In this document: in pieces, positions 56,898-64,000 of the stretch
Layout: each line of letters opens with the position of its first letter
Position numbering within the stretch: position 1 is the first letter of the stretch
Program-made: the position numbers and the translations under genes
The notes under the pieces: model-generated
Databases searched by the model: none
What the model saw: only the letters and a program-made list of their open reading frames with translations
Told to the model about the DNA's origin: nothing
Assembly (NCBI RefSeq): GCF_033723955.1
Contig: NZ_CP137555.1
Span: 869,001 to 933,000 of the forward strand
Reading direction: 5' to 3'
DNA length: 64,000 nucleotides
Source: Microbulbifer pacificus
Lineage (GTDB): Bacteria > Pseudomonadota > Gammaproteobacteria > Pseudomonadales > Cellvibrionaceae

Positions 56898-59846
56898 ATG
56901 CACACAGAGACAGGGCGCTCTCAGTCTGCGCCTAACGGCACTACCAAGGATTCGGTATCAGATCAGGCCAGCAGCAACACCACACTGGCTGCCACTGCCC
57001 CCGGTCAGATCCGCGTCATCAAGCGTAACGGCACCGTTGTGCCCTACGCCGACAGCAAAATCTCCGTAGCTGTAACCAAGGCATTCCTCGCCGTCGAAGG
57101 TGGCACCGCTGCCGCCTCCAGCCGCATCCACGAGCGCGTCGCCGATCTGGTTTCCCACATCAGCGCCACCTTCAAGCGCCGCATGCCGTCTGGTGGCACC
57201 ATTCATATCGAGGAAATCCAGGACCAGGTAGAACTGGAACTGATGCGCGCCGGTGAGCACAAGATCGCCCGCGACTACGTGCTCTACCGCGAAGAGCACG
57301 CGCGCCTGCGCAAAGAAAAAGAACAGCAGAAAGCCGCCAGCGCCCAGTCCGCCGATACTCACCCGAGCATCCGCGTAAAAATGGAAGACGGTTCCCTGGT
57401 TGCCCTGGACATGGAGCGCCTGCGCACCATCGTCAGCGAAGCCTGTGAAGGCCTGACCGACGTCGACGGCGAGCTGATCCTGCGCGAAGCACTGAAAAAC
57501 CTGTACGACGGCGTTTCCGAAACCGACATCAACACCGCGCTGGTGATCACCGCGCGTACCCTGGTTGAGCAAGAGCCGAACTACACCTACGCCACCGCGT
57601 TCCTGCTGCTGGACAAACTGCGCGCCGAAGCCCTGCGCTTCCTCGGCGTGGCCGAGTCCGCCACCCAGCAGGAAATGAAGAGCCTGTACAAGCCGGCGCT
57701 GTCCGCGTACGTGGCCAAAGGTATCGAGCTGGAACTGCTGGATCCGGCACTGGCCAGCTTCGACCTGGACATGCTGGGCGACGCCATCAAGCCCGAGTGC
57801 GATCACCAGTTCAGCTACCTCGGCCTGCAGACCCTGTACGACCGCTACTTCCTGCACTCCGACGAAATCCGTTTCGAACTGCCGCAGATTTTCTTCATGC
57901 GCGTCGCCATGGGCCTCGCCATCAATGAGGAAAACCCGAACGAACGCGCGGTTGAGTTCTACAACCTGCTGAGCTCTTTCGACTACATGAGCTCCACCCC
58001 GACCCTGTTCAACGCCGGTACCCTGCGCCCGCAGCTGTCCTCATGCTACCTGACCACCGTGCCGGACGACCTGCACGGTATCTACGGTGCCATCCAGGAC
58101 AACGCCATGCTGTCCAAGTGGGCAGGCGGCCTGGGCAACGACTGGACGCCGGTGCGCTCACTGGGTTCTTACATCAAAGGCACCAACGGCAAGTCCCAGG
58201 GTGTTGTGCCCTTCCTGAAAGTGGCCAACGACACTGCGGTCGCCGTAAACCAGGGTGGCAAGCGCAAGGGAGCCGTGTGTGCGTACTTGGAAACCTGGCA
58301 CCTGGACATCGAGGAATTCCTCGAGCTGCGCAAGAACACCGGTGACGACCGTCGCCGTACCCACGACATGAACACCGCCAACTGGGTGCCGGACCTGTTC
58401 ATGAAGCGTGTGTTCGAAGACAAGGAGTGGACCCTTTTCTCTCCGGCGGACTGCCCCGACCTGCACGACCTGTTCGGCGACAAGTTCGAAGCGCGCTACA
58501 ACCACTACGAGCAGATGGTTGCAGAAGGCAAACTGAAGCTGCACAAAAAAGTGCGCGCGCTCGACCTGTGGCGCAAGATGCTGGGCATGCTGTTTGAAAC
58601 CGGCCACCCCTGGATCACCTTCAAGGACGCCTGTAACCTGCGCAGCCCGCAGCAGCACGCCGGTGTGGTACACAGCTCCAACCTGTGCACCGAGATCACC
58701 CTGAACACCAAGGCGAACGACGAAATCGCAGTATGTAACCTGGGCTCCGTAAACCTGTCCCAGCACATCGGCGAAGACGGCAAGCTCGACCAGGCAAAAC
58801 TGGCCAGCACCGTGAAGACCGCCGTGCGCATGCTCGACAACGTGATCGACATTAACTACTACGCCGTGGAAACCGCGCGTCAGTCCAACATGCGCCACCG
58901 TCCGGTGGGCCTGGGTCTGATGGGCTTCCAGGACGCGCTGTACAAAGCCGGCATCTCCTACTCCAGCGATGAAGCCGTAGCCTTCGCCGACACCACCATG
59001 GAAGCGATCAGCTACTACGCGATCGGAGCCTCCAGCGACCTGGCGGCCGAGCGCGGCAGCTACTCCAGCTACGAAGGTTCTCTGTGGAGCCAGGGCATCC
59101 TGCCGATCGACTCCATCGAAATCCTGGCCAAGAACCGCGGCGAGCAGTTCATCGACCAGGACACCAGCTCCACCATGGACTGGAACGTGGTGCGCGAGAA
59201 AGTCGCGAGCCAGGGCATGCGCAACTCCAACGTGATGGCCATCGCCCCGACCGCGACCATCGCCAACATTACCGGCGTATCCCAGTCCATCGAGCCCACG
59301 TACCAGAACCTGTACGTGAAATCGAACCTGTCCGGCGAATTCACCGTGGTGAACCCGTACCTGGTACACGACCTGAAAGCCCGCGGCCTGTGGGACAAGG
59401 TGATGGTCAACGACCTGAAGTACTACGAGGGCTCCGTGCAGAAGATCGACCGTATCCCGGCCGACCTGAAAGCCAAGTACGCCACCGCGTTTGAAGTGGA
59501 GCCGCGCTGGATCGTGGACGCCGCCAGCCGCCGCCAGAAGTGGATCGATCAGGCCCAGTCCCTGAACCTCTACATCGCCGGCGCCAACGGCAAGAAACTG
59601 GACCTGACCTACCGCATGGCGTGGTACCGCGGCCTGAAAACCACCTACTACTTGCGCGCACTGGCTGCCACCTCCACGGAGAAATCCACCGTGACCACCG
59701 GCACCCTGAACGCCGTGAGTGCCGGTGGCGCACCGGCCGCCAACGCCGCACCAGCTCCGAAAGCGAAAGCTGAGGAAATGGTCGCACCGGCCGCCGTGCC
59801 CAAGGCCTGCTCTCTGGACGATCCGGATTGCGAAGCCTGCCAGTAA
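56898..59846 (+). CDS. nrdA: Ribonucleoside-diphosphate reductase, class Ia alpha subunit
   Basis: A 982-residue catalytic subunit. I prefer ATG 56898, with GGAGA five bases upstream, to ATG 56886, whose own bases form that RBS. Residues about 38-130 are an ATP-cone (IRVIKRNGTVVPYADSKI), with a second, diverged cone at about 155-245. The redox cysteines are C383 (LSSCYLTT) and C613 (AVCNLGSVNL); the thiyl radical site is C597 with E599 (NLCTEITLN). The tail ends C978-x2-C981 for thioredoxin. P. aeruginosa NrdA also has two cones. A 228-base gap leads to nrdB. Confidence 0.95.
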   Translation: MHTETGRSQSAPNGTTKDSVSDQASSNTTLAATAPGQIRVIKRNGTVVPYADSKISVAVTKAFLAVEGGTAAASSRIHERVADLVSHISATFKRRMPSGGTIHIEEIQDQVELELMRAGEHKIARDYVLYREEHARLRKEKEQQKAASAQSADTHPSIRVKMEDGSLVALDMERLRTIVSEACEGLTDVDGELILREALKNLYDGVSETDINTALVITARTLVEQEPNYTYATAFLLLDKLRAEALRFLGVAESATQQEMKSLYKPALSAYVAKGIELELLDPALASFDLDMLGDAIKPECDHQFSYLGLQTLYDRYFLHSDEIRFELPQIFFMRVAMGLAINEENPNERAVEFYNLLSSFDYMSSTPTLFNAGTLRPQLSSCYLTTVPDDLHGIYGAIQDNAMLSKWAGGLGNDWTPVRSLGSYIKGTNGKSQGVVPFLKVANDTAVAVNQGGKRKGAVCAYLETWHLDIEEFLELRKNTGDDRRRTHDMNTANWVPDLFMKRVFEDKEWTLFSPADCPDLHDLFGDKFEARYNHYEQMVAEGKLKLHKKVRALDLWRKMLGMLFETGHPWITFKDACNLRSPQQHAGVVHSSNLCTEITLNTKANDEIAVCNLGSVNLSQHIGEDGKLDQAKLASTVKTAVRMLDNVIDINYYAVETARQSNMRHRPVGLGLMGFQDALYKAGISYSSDEAVAFADTTMEAISYYAIGASSDLAAERGSYSSYEGSLWSQGILPIDSIEILAKNRGEQFIDQDTSSTMDWNVVREKVASQGMRNSNVMAIAPTATIANITGVSQSIEPTYQNLYVKSNLSGEFTVVNPYLVHDLKARGLWDKVMVNDLKYYEGSVQKIDRIPADLKAKYATAFEVEPRWIVDAASRRQKWIDQAQSLNLYIAGANGKKLDLTYRMAWYRGLKTTYYLRALAATSTEKSTVTTGTLNAVSAGGAPAANAAPAPKAKAEEMVAPAAVPKACSLDDPDCEACQ

Positions 59847-59941
59847 GCGCTGGTTGATTGTTTGCAAAGACTCTCGGGGGAGAGCACCGCGTAGGCCGAT
59901 CCATAAAGTGGAAAAGCCGCGCAACCAAGACCATAAGCGCC

Positions 59942-59995
59942 GCCCCGGCACCGGGTTCATTACTCAACCAAAGAGTAATAGCCCGGTCCGGGTGC
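59942..59995 (+). other. Long imperfect hairpin between nrdA and nrdB
   Basis: Three stacked stems: ATTACTC (59959-59965) with GAGTAAT (59973-59979); ACCGGG (59950-59955) with CCCGGT (59982-59987); and CCCGG (59944-59948) with CCGGG (59988-59992). No T-run follows. It may protect the nrdA mRNA end, set the nrdA:nrdB ratio, or be a processing site. Confidence 0.55.
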
Positions 59996-60074
59996 AAGGC
60001 GCAAAACACACCGAATGAATAGGCCCTGCCGGCAAAGTCGGCACGGCAATTGCTCAGGAAAGATAGGGGGAATC

Positions 60075-61355
60075 ATGCTCAGCTGGGACGATTTCGACTC
60101 ACAAGGCAAAAAAGAATCCAAAAAGCCCGAACCGCAACCGGTGCCGGGTGCACTGCAATCCGAGCAGCAGGCAGTCACCGAACACGGCGCTGCCTTCCAT
60201 ACAGACAGCGCCAGCAGTGCCCCGGCACCGACCGCGGCCCAGACCAGTTCTTCCAGCGCCACGTCCGCTGTGGAAGCCGCCCGCGCCGCCGTAGCCGATC
60301 TCGACCCGGCACCCGGCCTGGAAGAACTGGAAATGGGCGCAGCCCGTATCCAGGTAGACGAGAAGCGCATCATCAACTGCCGCGCCGACCTCAACCAGCT
60401 GGTACCGTTCAAGTACGACTGGGCCTGGCAGAAATACCTCGACGGCTGCGCCAACCACTGGATGCCGCAAGAAGTAAACATGAACAAAGACGTCTCCATG
60501 TGGAAAGACCCCAACGGTCTGACCGCCGACGAGCGTCGCATCGTGGAATACTCCCTGGGTTACTTCTCCACCGCCGACTCCCTGGTAGCCAACAACCTGG
60601 TGCTGGCCATCTACCGCCACATCACCAACCCGGAGTGCCGCCAGTACATCCTGCGCCAGTCCTTTGAAGAAGCCATCCACACCCACGCCTACCAGTACTG
60701 TGTAGAGTCCCTGGGCATGGACGAAGGCGAAGTCTTCAACATGTACCGCGAAGTGCCGAGCGTCGCCAAGAAAGCCGCCTGGAGCCTCGCGCACACCGGC
60801 TCCATCAGCGACCCGAACTTCAAGACCGGCACCGTCGAGAAAGACCAGGAGCTGCTGCGCAACCTGATCGCGTTTTACGCGGTCACCGAAGGCATCTTCT
60901 TCTACTGTGGTTTCACCCAGATCCTGTCCATGGGTCGCCGCAACAAGATGACCGGCGTTGCCGAGCAGTTCCAGTACATCCTGCGCGACGAGTCCATGCA
61001 CCTGAACTTCGGCATCGACGTAATCAACCAGATCAAACTGGAAAACCCGCACCTGTGGACCGAAGAGTTCAAGCAGGAAGTGACCCAGATGATCCTGGAA
61101 GGTATGGAACTGGAAGTGGCCTACGCCCGCGACACCATGCCCCGCGGCGTACTCGGCATGAACGCGGCCATGATGGAGGAATACCTCCACTTCATCGCCA
61201 ACCGTCGCCTGAGCCAGCTGGGCCTGAAAGAACAGTTCCCCGGCGCCCAGAACCCCTTCCCCTGGATGTCCGAGATCATGGACCTGCGCAAGGAGAAGAA
61301 CTTCTTCGAAACACGGGTTATCGAATACCAGACCGGCGGTGCACTGCAGTGGTAA
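60075..61355 (+). CDS. nrdB: Ribonucleoside-diphosphate reductase, class Ia beta subunit
   Basis: A 426-residue diiron-tyrosyl radical subunit. The start ATG 60075 (MLSWDDFD) has AGGGGG upstream. About 75 residues of Ala/Ser/Pro-rich linker precede the core, as in the pseudomonad protein. Iron and radical residues include E199 and H202 in [12 protein letters not shown] and the radical tyrosine Y206; the second diiron pair is in [11 protein letters not shown]. The C-terminal tail QTGGALQW docks on NrdA. Confidence 0.95.
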   Translation: MLSWDDFDSQGKKESKKPEPQPVPGALQSEQQAVTEHGAAFHTDSASSAPAPTAAQTSSSSATSAVEAARAAVADLDPAPGLEELEMGAARIQVDEKRIINCRADLNQLVPFKYDWAWQKYLDGCANHWMPQEVNMNKDVSMWKDPNGLTADERRIVEYSLGYFSTADSLVANNLVLAIYRHITNPECRQYILRQSFEEAIHTHAYQYCVESLGMDEGEVFNMYREVPSVAKKAAWSLAHTGSISDPNFKTGTVEKDQELLRNLIAFYAVTEGIFFYCGFTQILSMGRRNKMTGVAEQFQYILRDESMHLNFGIDVINQIKLENPHLWTEEFKQEVTQMILEGMELEVAYARDTMPRGVLGMNAAMMEEYLHFIANRRLSQLGLKEQFPGAQNPFPWMSEIMDLRKEKNFFETRVIEYQTGGALQW

Positions 61356-61429
61356 ACCACTAAATAGGCATCGACTGTAGAAAAGGATTTACTACAACAA
61401 AGAGTCGCTCACAGGAAGAGAGGTATTGA

Positions 61430-61454
61430 AGCGGGCGAAAGCCCGCTTTTTTTT
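61430..61454 (+). terminator. Terminator after nrdB
   Basis: AGCGGGC-GAAA-GCCCGCT (61430-61447) is a perfect 7-bp hairpin with a GAAA tetraloop, followed by a run of Ts to 61454. It lies 75 bases past the nrdB stop. Confidence 0.9.
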
Positions 61455-61492
61455 CGCCCAAAAAACTGTACAGCATTACGCTAATTTGAAAC

Positions 61493-62338
61493 ATGAAAAA
61501 ACTTCTGAGATTTGATCCGAACAAGAGCTTCATTGAGCTACCTATTGTATGGATCACCGTAGGTTTCATATCATTGACATCTGCAATATTTGTGTTTTTG
61601 ATTGCCAAAAATGGGCACTACGAACCAAACTTAAACGCCCGTGGATTCAACTTTTTCCTGTCTGAATTCAAATTCCCTCTCGGCACACTGGCATTAATAA
61701 TACCAATAGTAGCCCTACTTTCTGCAAACCATAGGTCAGAGCAAACGAAGGCTCAGATTTATGCCACGAACTCACAAAATTTATTCACAAACTACTACAA
61801 ACATATAGAAGAGTTTGAAAAATACATCTCAAAACACGAAAACTTAAAAGAAAGTATCCAAAACCCTCGAAAACTTCATAAAAAAATATATCCCAATGCT
61901 CGCTTTGGGGAAACACACATCTCCAATGAAGTAACAAACGAAATAGAAAAAAAATCAGCAGCCATCATTGATACAATGCTCCAGTTCTCCACTGGCCACA
62001 GAGGTACACAGAACGACTCAATCTTCGATCTGAACGCAAAAATTGACGAATTTGCCAACGATTTCCATATCACCTTTAATTTCAAAAACGGAAAGATATT
62101 CAGCCACGAAGGAATGACAATATCATTACCGGAGCTGGATTTGAGATATCTATTTATAAGGGCCCAAAGAGTTGCTCAACTAATTGAAACTCTGCTCACA
62201 TTTGACACAGAATTCGAATCTCCAATAGGCCTACGAAATATTCTAAATATTGACATCAAAGGTGTACCATCATACAAAATAAACGATTCAGTTAACGCGC
62301 CGCCGTTTGAACTCCCAGAACTATCAAAAGAATATTGA
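61493..62338 (+). CDS. Two-TM protein of unknown function, AT-rich
   Basis: A 281-residue protein I cannot name. Two membrane helices lie at about 17-38 and 62-78, then NHRSEQTKAQI and a long, mainly helical cytoplasmic region with FTNYYKHIEEFEKYISKH, a wording seen in many accessory two-TM proteins. The gene is far poorer in GC than its neighbours: by my count 61801-61860 has only 16 G/C in 60, against the GC-rich nrdB next door. This points to horizontal gain. Two-TM proteins with this layout occur as toxic effectors in some defence systems, but no reverse transcriptase or other defence core gene is visible here. Confidence 0.75.
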   Translation: MKKLLRFDPNKSFIELPIVWITVGFISLTSAIFVFLIAKNGHYEPNLNARGFNFFLSEFKFPLGTLALIIPIVALLSANHRSEQTKAQIYATNSQNLFTNYYKHIEEFEKYISKHENLKESIQNPRKLHKKIYPNARFGETHISNEVTNEIEKKSAAIIDTMLQFSTGHRGTQNDSIFDLNAKIDEFANDFHITFNFKNGKIFSHEGMTISLPELDLRYLFIRAQRVAQLIETLLTFDTEFESPIGLRNILNIDIKGVPSYKINDSVNAPPFELPELSKEY

Positions 62339-62400
62339 TAAATTGCCCACTGACAGGCTCAAAATTAAGACATTCTTCACATTGCAGGATCATTCACGGA

Positions 62401-63207
62401 ATGAAAGACCTTGATGACCACAAAAAAATCGCCGTCCTGATCGACGCGGACAATGCCCAATACTCCAAGGTTAAGGCCATCTTGGATGAAATCTCTGCGC
62501 ACGGACATATTGTGATCAAGCGTGCCTACGGCGACTGGTCGAGCGACAACCTGAAAAACTGGAAGAAATCCCTGAACGAACTGGCAATCCAGCCGGTCCA
62601 GCAATTTGCCTACACCACCGGCAAGAACTCCACCGATGCGTCGATGATCATCGATGCCATGGACCTGCTCTACTCTAAGCGCTTCGATGCCTTCGCGCTG
62701 GTCTCCAGCGACAGTGATTTCACCAAGCTGGCTTCGCGCCTGCGGGAAGACGAGCTGTTTGTGTTTGGCGTCGGCGAGCGCAAGACCCCTATATCTTTCC
62801 GCAACTCATGTGATGACTTTATCTTCACCGAGAACCTGGGTGGCGACGAGTCCACGCAGGAAAAGACTGCGGGCAAGCCTAAAGAACTGGAGTCGAAGAA
62901 GACTCTCAATGATCCTGCCGAACTGATTCCATTACTCACCAGAGCCTGGGAGCAGTTTCAGGACGACAGCGGCTGGGCCAATGCGTCCGCCGCAGGCAGC
63001 TTCCTAAAGCGGTCCATGCCTGACTTCGACCCGAGATCTTATGGGGCCTCCAAATTCTGGCAGTTGCTAGATAGCCTGAAAGGAAAGTTGGATATTGCCA
63101 AGAAAGAAGGCAACCAGATTTCGTATCGTGTGAGCCTCCCGAAGGCCAAAGCAAAGAGTAAACCCCAAGGCCAAACCGTCGCTCCGAGAGAAGAAGAACA
63201 TGCATGA
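62401..63207 (+). CDS. NYN-domain putative ribonuclease with OST-HTH domain
   Basis: A 268-residue protein. Residues 8-145 are a NYN/PIN-like nuclease domain with the acidic set D15, D17 (LIDADN), D79, D85 (TDASMIIDAMDLL) and D104, D106 (SSDSDF). Residues about 178-250 look like an OST-HTH/LOTUS RNA-binding domain (LIPLLTRAWEQFQDD ... YGASKFWQLLDSL). The last ~20 residues are basic. The start is ATG 62401; an open extension to 62335 is less likely. The family is presumed to cut RNA, target unknown. It overlaps the next gene by eight bases. Confidence 0.85.
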   Translation: MKDLDDHKKIAVLIDADNAQYSKVKAILDEISAHGHIVIKRAYGDWSSDNLKNWKKSLNELAIQPVQQFAYTTGKNSTDASMIIDAMDLLYSKRFDAFALVSSDSDFTKLASRLREDELFVFGVGERKTPISFRNSCDDFIFTENLGGDESTQEKTAGKPKELESKKTLNDPAELIPLLTRAWEQFQDDSGWANASAAGSFLKRSMPDFDPRSYGASKFWQLLDSLKGKLDIAKKEGNQISYRVSLPKAKAKSKPQGQTVAPREEEHA

Positions 63208-63565
63208 GATAAAGGCTAACCTATACCCCTGCAAGCACTGCAGTGAATCCGGGACCTGCACCACCGGCAAGGATGGCTCAAGCTGCCACGCCTGTGCCAA
63301 AGTACATGAGTTAAGTAAGAATCAAAGTTACTTCGGCCTATCTTGCGCAAGCTGTAACGGTATAGGTCAAGCCGAACCAAAAACCGAACGCATCAACAAA
63401 AGAATTAAGCCCGTACTAGCGCTTGGCACGGTTTTTCTTCTGTTAGTCTTCATTTTCACTCTCGCACTCTTCAAGAACCCTCACTTCCCCGAATTTTTGG
63501 CGTTTTCAGGTACTCTCATTGGCAGCATCACTGCCTTTTACTACACGCATTTAAAAAGCTCTTAG
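63200..63565 (+). CDS. Cysteine-rich zinc-ribbon membrane protein
   Basis: A 121-residue protein. Residues 11-56 carry C11-x2-C14-x5-C20, C29-x2-C32 and C49-x2-C52 followed by NGIG, recalling DnaJ-type zinc centres. Two membrane helices lie at about 71-92 and 95-116. It begins within the 3' end of the NYN gene (8-base overlap), so the two are translationally coupled. The name and function are unknown; a redox or zinc-binding membrane partner of the NYN protein is an inference. Confidence 0.75.
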   Translation: MHEIKANLYPCKHCSESGTCTTGKDGSSCHACAKVHELSKNQSYFGLSCASCNGIGQAEPKTERINKRIKPVLALGTVFLLLVFIFTLALFKNPHFPEFLAFSGTLIGSITAFYYTHLKSS

Positions 63566-63616
63566 CGAAACACGAAAGGAATCGATTCAAAAAGAAAAAC
63601 AAGTAACGGGAAAGTC

Positions 63617-64000
63617 ATGATTCGTTATTTATCAGTCACCGTTATGCTTTTGTTCGCTGCAGACACTTATGCATGTAGCCCCGCTTTCCCGTGGGCGCTG
63701 GTCGAAAATGAAGGAATGACACTCGAAGAGGCGGAGGTTGCCGGGTCTGACGCTGTTTTTCATGGGTTCCTGAAAGAAGCCAGAACAACAGCACTCTCTG
63801 ATTCAGATTTCGAGGGCGAAAGGCATTATATTTTTCACGTTATCGAACGGTTCAAAGGCAATATCAGCGCTCAGCAACGCATCGAGGTCGTCCAATCACG
63901 AGGCTACTGTAGTTTCCCCCTCCAGTTCGATCGGGAGTACCTAGTTTATTTGGAAATCGGAGAGGACGGATATTATCGCCTGGGAAACGCAGGCACATAT
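63617..64000 (+). CDS. Exported TIMP/NTR-like protein, truncated by window edge
   Basis: The 128 codons in the window begin at ATG 63617, with GGGAA upstream. A signal peptide of about 19 residues (MIRYLSVTVMLLFAADTYA) leaves a mature N-terminal Cys20, as in TIMP/NTR-like domains. A beta-rich sequence with FHGFLKEAR, HVIERFKGN, a second Cys in SRGYCSFPL and YLVYLEIGEDG follows. Bacterial proteins of this type are poorly characterised. The 3' end is missing. Confidence 0.7.
   Translation, partial: MIRYLSVTVMLLFAADTYACSPAFPWALVENEGMTLEEAEVAGSDAVFHGFLKEARTTALSDSDFEGERHYIFHVIERFKGNISAQQRIEVVQSRGYCSFPLQFDREYLVYLEIGEDGYYRLGNAGTY

Noticed and set aside
58158..59960. 600-codon minus-strand frame opposite nrdA
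   Set aside because: Antisense shadow of a highly biased, strongly expressed gene; Val/Gly/His-rich and motif-free.
60075..60330. Unusual low-complexity N-terminus of NrdB
   Set aside because: I recall the same kind of Ala/Ser-rich leader in the P. aeruginosa protein, so it is a lineage feature rather than a novelty.

Overview
The window reads as chromosomal DNA from a GC-rich, marine-type gammaproteobacterium. Most gene blocks keep an order I recall from pseudomonads (leuC-leuD-leuB-asd-usg-fimV-truA-trpF-accD-folC-SPOR-cvpA-purF-metZ; peroxiredoxin-bfd-bfr-grxD-argF; nrdA with two ATP-cones plus nrdB). The glucosylglycerate-type cluster and trpBA placed between trpF and accD point to a relative outside Pseudomonas, for example a Cellvibrionales/Microbulbifer-like organism. 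The taxonomic guess is inference; no rRNA or tRNA gene is present to settle it.

Layout. 0-0.5 kb: the start of an exported protein and a short decayed remnant of a TcyP-type cystine transporter. 0.5-5.7 kb: a TlpA-like lipoprotein and YihY on the minus strand, then arsC, wrbA, a DUF2069 protein and sppA on the plus strand. 5.9-6.7 kb: a glycine-zipper envelope protein. 6.9-10.9 kb: a three-gene cluster (HAD phosphatase, GT81-like glycosyltransferase, GH13_18 sugar phosphorylase) that fits making and recycling the compatible solute glucosylglycerate. 10.9-13.3 kb: two MFS transporters. 13.4-17.5 kb: moxR - DUF58 - transglutaminase (tgpA). 17.6-37.1 kb: a long minus-strand housekeeping run for methionine, purine, folate, fatty-acid, tryptophan, threonine/lysine and leucine synthesis, with fimV and truA, ending at a divergent LysR regulator. 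38-43.7 kb: an outer-membrane barrel protein, aroC, prmB, folE, a CHMI-like protein, an alpha/beta hydrolase and sixA. 43.7-49.3 kb: two tandem DUF4389 paralogues, gpsA, htpG with a clear heat-shock promoter, and a serine beta-lactamase-like protein. 49.7-53.7 kb: an iron/oxidative stress block (peroxiredoxin, bfd, a DUF2254 membrane protein, bfr, grxD) with OxyR- and Fur-like sites. 53.9-61.4 kb: argD-argF and nrdA-nrdB, the latter behind an 870-base leader with NrdR and DnaA box candidates. 61.5-64 kb: an AT-rich accessory block with a two-TM protein, a NYN/OST-HTH putative RNase, a cysteine-rich membrane protein and a truncated TIMP-like exported protein.

Most of the window is ordinary metabolism. 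The parts that most deserve a second look are the accessory block after nrdB, the glucosylglycerate cluster with its possible sigma-54 site, the unusually spaced regulatory sites before the peroxiredoxin and nrdA genes, a hairpin overlapping the ribosome binding site of the 38.2 kb barrel gene, and the relics (tcyP fragment, USG-1).
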